64,000 nucleotides of DNA, taken from Halostagnicola larsenii XH-48 (GTDB lineage: Archaea; Halobacteriota; Halobacteria; Halobacteriales; Natrialbaceae). The stretch lies in the NCBI RefSeq assembly GCF_000517625.1, contig NZ_CP007055.1, positions 2,480,001-2,544,000 of the forward strand. Direction: 5' to 3'. This document shows, piece after piece, positions 60,956 through 64,000 of the stretch; the first letter of the stretch is position 1, and each line of letters begins with the position of its first letter. Position numbers and translations under genes: made by a program. Under the pieces are notes generated by a model. The model was not told the DNA's origin, did no database searches, and was given only the letters and a program-made list of their open reading frames with translations.

Positions 60956-61933
60956 ATGACCAAAACCAACCCGACCGCTCGAACCGAACGCGACCAGCAG
61001 TCCCCGAGTCCCCTCCCGGTCGATACCGTCGCCACCCTCTGTACGGAGATTCACGAGAACGTAAGCCGCGTAATCGTCGGTCACGACGAGGTAATTTCCC
61101 ACGTTATCACGGCGATTCTCGGCCGCGGTCACGTCCTCCTCGAGGACGTTCCCGGCGTCGGGAAGACGATGCTCGCCCGTTCGATTTCGACCTCCATCGA
61201 CTGTGAGTTCAGTCGCGTCCAGTTCACCCCCGACTTGCTCCCCGCCGACGTGACGGGTGTGAACGTCTTCAATCAGAAACGGCGCGAGTTCGAATTTCGC
61301 CCCGGCCCCGTCTTCGCCAACATCGTCCTCGGCGACGAGATCAATCGTGCACCGCCCAAAACGCAGTCGGCGCTGCTCGAGGCCATGGAGGAACGACAGG
61401 TCACCGTCGACGGAACGACGCGCCGGCTTCCGAACCCGTTTACCGTCATCGCGACTCAGAACGCCATCGAGCCCGATCGAACCTACGAACTGCCATTCGC
61501 GGAGGTCGACCGGTTCATGAAAAAACTCCACCTGGGCTACCCCGACCCCGAGGAGGAATCGGAGCTGCTCGGTCGAACCGTCGGCAACCACCCGATCGAA
61601 TCGCTCGAGTCCGTCACGGACCTCGAAACGATCGTTCGGGCCCGCGAGACGGCGGCAAACGCGACCCTCGAGAAACCCACACGAGAGTACGCGACGCGGC
61701 TGGCAGGCTACACGCGCGAGCACGCCCGCATCGGCGTCAGCCCCCGTGGCACGATCTCGCTGACTCGAGCGGCACAGGCTCACGCGGTCAGTCAAGGACG
61801 AGGATACGTCGTTCCGGACGACATCAAACACGTCGCACCGGTCGTCCTGAGCCATCGGATCAAAACCAGGGACCGAGACCGAGACGGCACGACCGTCGTC
61901 GAAAACGCACTCGAGACCGTCCCCGTCGAATGA
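60956..61933 (+). CDS. MoxR-type AAA+ ATPase
   Basis: 325 residues. Walker A DVPGVGKT, Walker B ILGDEINRAPPKTQSALLEA, sensor ATQNAIEPDRTYELPFAEVD and a C-terminal lid (SPRGTISLTRAAQAHAVSQG). MoxR ATPases act as chaperones for von Willebrand-type or membrane partners. The TGA overlaps the next ATG by 4 bp. First gene of the MoxR-DUF58-transglutaminase operon. Confidence 0.93.
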   Translation: MTKTNPTARTERDQQSPSPLPVDTVATLCTEIHENVSRVIVGHDEVISHVITAILGRGHVLLEDVPGVGKTMLARSISTSIDCEFSRVQFTPDLLPADVTGVNVFNQKRREFEFRPGPVFANIVLGDEINRAPPKTQSALLEAMEERQVTVDGTTRRLPNPFTVIATQNAIEPDRTYELPFAEVDRFMKKLHLGYPDPEEESELLGRTVGNHPIESLESVTDLETIVRARETAANATLEKPTREYATRLAGYTREHARIGVSPRGTISLTRAAQAHAVSQGRGYVVPDDIKHVAPVVLSHRIKTRDRDRDGTTVVENALETVPVE

Positions 61934-62991
61934 GACCGACGCGTCGCGGTGTCGGTGTCGTCGCAGTGCTCGCCTTCTCGTTCGTCATGGCGTGGCAGTA
62001 CGGGACTCGATCGCTGACCGCGATCATCTTCCCGCTACTCGTCGTGAGCCTCACAGCGGTCGCGACGGCCTCTCGCACCGACGAACCTGCGATTACGCGA
62101 ACGCCGGTCGAGGCCGGTTTCATCGGCGAGCAACGGACCGTCGAGATCGGGATCGAACCGGATACCCCCATCTCTGCCACCATCCACGATACCGTCGACA
62201 CGGACGGTCTCACCGCCGAAGAAACCGGAAACGCCGCGGAGACGACGATAGCCGCGAAGTGTCGATTTCGGTACGACGTTCGGCTCGAATCTCGAGGCGA
62301 ACACGAGGTTGGGCCGCTCTCGATCGTCGTCACTGACCTGCTGGGGCTGGTGAAACGGCGGTTCGAGGACGAACAGACGACATCGGTACTGGTCTTTCCC
62401 CGCATCTACGATCTCACCGGCGGGTCCAAACGCGAGTTGCAGTTGCTCGCAGACGCCGCCGGCCTCAATAGCCGCGAGGAGTTCGACCACCTCCGGGAGT
62501 ACGTTCGGGGCGACTCGCTGCGGGACGTCCACTGGAAATCGGCGGCGAAACGACCCGACGACGAACTGGTCGTCAAGGAGTTCGTCGCCGACGAGGAACG
62601 TGGTTCGGCCTCGATCGCGGCCGAGTGTATCCCCGGACGCGAGGATGCGATGGCCACCGCGGTCGCCAGCGTCGCGACGTACCTCCTCGAGTTCGGCGTC
62701 TCAGTCGGGGTGGAACTGCCCGAGGTCCACAGACCGCCCGCGACCGGACGGGAGCACCACCGGGCGATTCTACGATCGCTCGCCGTCGTCGAAGCCGGCG
62801 AACTCGACGAGCGAGCGAAAGCCACCGCCGACGTGCTCGTCCACAGCGACGCGAACGGAACCGTCGTTCTCGTCGACGGCCACGAGATTCCGTTCGATCG
62901 ACTTCGCGGGGGCTCTTCCGGAACGAACTCGAGCGCGGAGAGCGGTCGATGGGCCGCAGAGAGCGCCGAGCCGACGGGGGTGCGTTCATGA
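61930..62991 (+). CDS. DUF58 family protein
   Basis: 353 residues. Two N-terminal membrane helices (about 8-24 and 28-46), a beta-rich domain, then the DUF58 segment FDHLREYVRGDSLRDVHWKS with following AAKRPDDELVVKEF. DUF58 proteins are linked with MoxR ATPases in almost all genomes and have a degenerate von Willebrand fold. 4-bp overlaps with genes on both sides. Confidence 0.9.
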   Translation: MRPTRRGVGVVAVLAFSFVMAWQYGTRSLTAIIFPLLVVSLTAVATASRTDEPAITRTPVEAGFIGEQRTVEIGIEPDTPISATIHDTVDTDGLTAEETGNAAETTIAAKCRFRYDVRLESRGEHEVGPLSIVVTDLLGLVKRRFEDEQTTSVLVFPRIYDLTGGSKRELQLLADAAGLNSREEFDHLREYVRGDSLRDVHWKSAAKRPDDELVVKEFVADEERGSASIAAECIPGREDAMATAVASVATYLLEFGVSVGVELPEVHRPPATGREHHRAILRSLAVVEAGELDERAKATADVLVHSDANGTVVLVDGHEIPFDRLRGGSSGTNSSAESGRWAAESAEPTGVRS

Positions 62992-64000
62992 GTTCGCAAT
63001 CGAAGCGCCGAGTCGCGTCGGTCGACCTCGACGGCGCGGTCGGACCGAAGACGTTCCGGATCCTCGCGCTCGGCGGCATCGGCATGCTGACGGCCTCGTA
63101 CCTTCGAGTCCTCCACCAGGATATCACCTCGGTCGTCGGCGGTTCGGGGACGCTGCTTGCCATCATCGCCGCCTCGATGGTCGCCGCAACCGCGCTCGCG
63201 TACACGATCCGCCCGCGAACCGCCGTGATCGCGACACTGGTCGCTGCGGTCTGTGGGTTCGCGTACTACCTGAGTGCAGCCGGCATCAACCTCGGGATCG
63301 CGATCGGGGCGTGGGACTCGCTTCTCTCGGACGCGCTCACCCTCGCGACGGGCCTGTCGATACTCAGGATGGTCGAGGCCGGAACCTGGGCGTTCGGATT
63401 CGCGCCCGGCCCGGTCTTTCTCTCGTGGTACCTCGCGATGCGAAAGCGGTACGTCTTGAGCGTCGTTCCCGGCGGATTCGCCCTGCTGTTTCTGGTGCTA
63501 ACCGGGAACGCAGGGATCGCCGTTACCCTGTTCGGAACGCTCGGCGGGATAACGGCCGTCGCGTTCGGCGAGCTCGCTCGACGCGACGGGTCGATCGCCC
63601 AGGCGGACGTCCTCGCCATCGCCTTCGCGCTCATGATCGCCCTCTCGTTGTCGGTCACGGTCGTCCCGGGCGGACAGAACAGCGGCCCGATCTTTCGCGA
63701 TAGCGGCGGGCCAACCACCCTCGAGGGAACGATCGACGCCTCGCCGAGCCAGTCGGAGATCGGCGGGCCGGTCGATCTCTCTCCCGAGGTCAGGTTCACG
63801 GCGACCGCAGAGGAGCCGGCCTACTGGCGAACCGGCGTCTACGATCGCTTCACCGGAGACGGGTGGGTTCGAACCGGGGAGATGTCCACGTACGACGGCC
63901 GCCTCGAATCACCGCCGGGCGAGTACGAGACGGTCGAACAGGAGATCGACCTCGAGACGGCGATACAGACGATGCCGACGGCGGCCCAGCCGTTGACGGT
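62988..64000 (+). CDS. DUF3488/transglutaminase-like membrane protein, cut by window edge
   Basis: The first 337 codons of a TgpA-like protein: MSSQSKRRVASVDLDGAVGP, then eight or so membrane helices to about residue 225, then an extracellular region with PAYWRTGVYDRFTGDGWVRT typical of transglutaminase-like (DUF3488) proteins. The catalytic Cys-His-Asp domain would lie beyond base 64000. ATG overlaps the DUF58 stop. The operon is thought to shape the cell envelope. Confidence 0.88.
   Translation, partial: MSSQSKRRVASVDLDGAVGPKTFRILALGGIGMLTASYLRVLHQDITSVVGGSGTLLAIIAASMVAATALAYTIRPRTAVIATLVAAVCGFAYYLSAAGINLGIAIGAWDSLLSDALTLATGLSILRMVEAGTWAFGFAPGPVFLSWYLAMRKRYVLSVVPGGFALLFLVLTGNAGIAVTLFGTLGGITAVAFGELARRDGSIAQADVLAIAFALMIALSLSVTVVPGGQNSGPIFRDSGGPTTLEGTIDASPSQSEIGGPVDLSPEVRFTATAEEPAYWRTGVYDRFTGDGWVRTGEMSTYDGRLESPPGEYETVEQEIDLETAIQTMPTAAQPLT

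Overview
The window is chromosomal DNA of a haloarchaeon. The evidence is high GC with very frequent CTCGAG, strongly acidic predicted proteins, Tat-type signal peptides on secreted proteins, archaellins, CheF, archaeal Rli1/ABCE1, Sec61-beta, archaemetzincin, coenzyme F420 genes, and many ATG/GTG starts placed 26-28 nt after a TATA-like box (leaderless transcripts). The codon and repeat style resembles the Natrinema/Haloterrigena group, but that genus-level placement is an inference. No rRNA, convincing tRNA, CRISPR array or replication origin was seen.

Layout. 1-2316: two minus-strand archaellin genes (the first cut by the window edge), each preceded by several copies of a promoter-like unit. 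2388-7230: small zinc-finger genes, a decayed AbrB-type antitoxin gene, a secreted GH31 alpha-glucosidase-type enzyme, and two stretches that look structured. 7599-14164: a DUF2270 membrane protein, the CheF/HEAT-repeat taxis pair, a Tat lipoprotein and a large Ig-like-repeat surface protein. 14198-22727: mostly minus-strand metabolism and proteolysis (JAMM desampylase, BtuF-like protein, M32 and M20 peptidases, UspA, glycerophosphodiesterase). 22809-23280: a 472-bp element with terminal inverted repeats and a 9-bp target duplication that carries a 41-codon gene. 23464-25572: a PIN-ATPase-KH protein whose 3' end is duplicated downstream. 25915-39017: HalOD1 protein, PQQ/M48 pair, NAD synthetase, a regulator, EMC6-like/ABCE1 operon, archaemetzincin/UPF0146 divergent pair, MATE transporter, HAD phosphatase. 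39197-39781: an AT-richer possible nuclease gene. 39905-53763: FAD-Rieske fusion, second glycerophosphodiesterase, F420:NADP oxidoreductase, thioredoxin, Sec61-beta, PdxT, bifunctional nuclease-HisE, copper-storage-like protein, NOG1-like GTPase, two tandem DUF389 membrane proteins, EngB. 53785-54135: a run of hairpins. 54204-64000: D-2-hydroxyacid dehydrogenase, Nudix-eIF2B fusion, FNT channel, CofE-Mer F420 operon, CspA, and a MoxR-DUF58-transglutaminase operon cut by the right edge.

Functional links: archaellins plus CheF/HEAT belong to motility. CofE, Mer and the F420:NADP oxidoreductase make or use F420. ABCE1 with the EMC6-like protein, Sec61-beta, the GTPases and the PIN-KH protein concern translation and export. 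MoxR-DUF58-transglutaminase is a recurrent envelope-associated operon.

The least expected things are sequence-level: the repeated promoter units of the archaellins, the small transposable element with a gene inside, the gene-end duplication with only synonymous differences, and a TATA-led foldable segment at 6354-6461.
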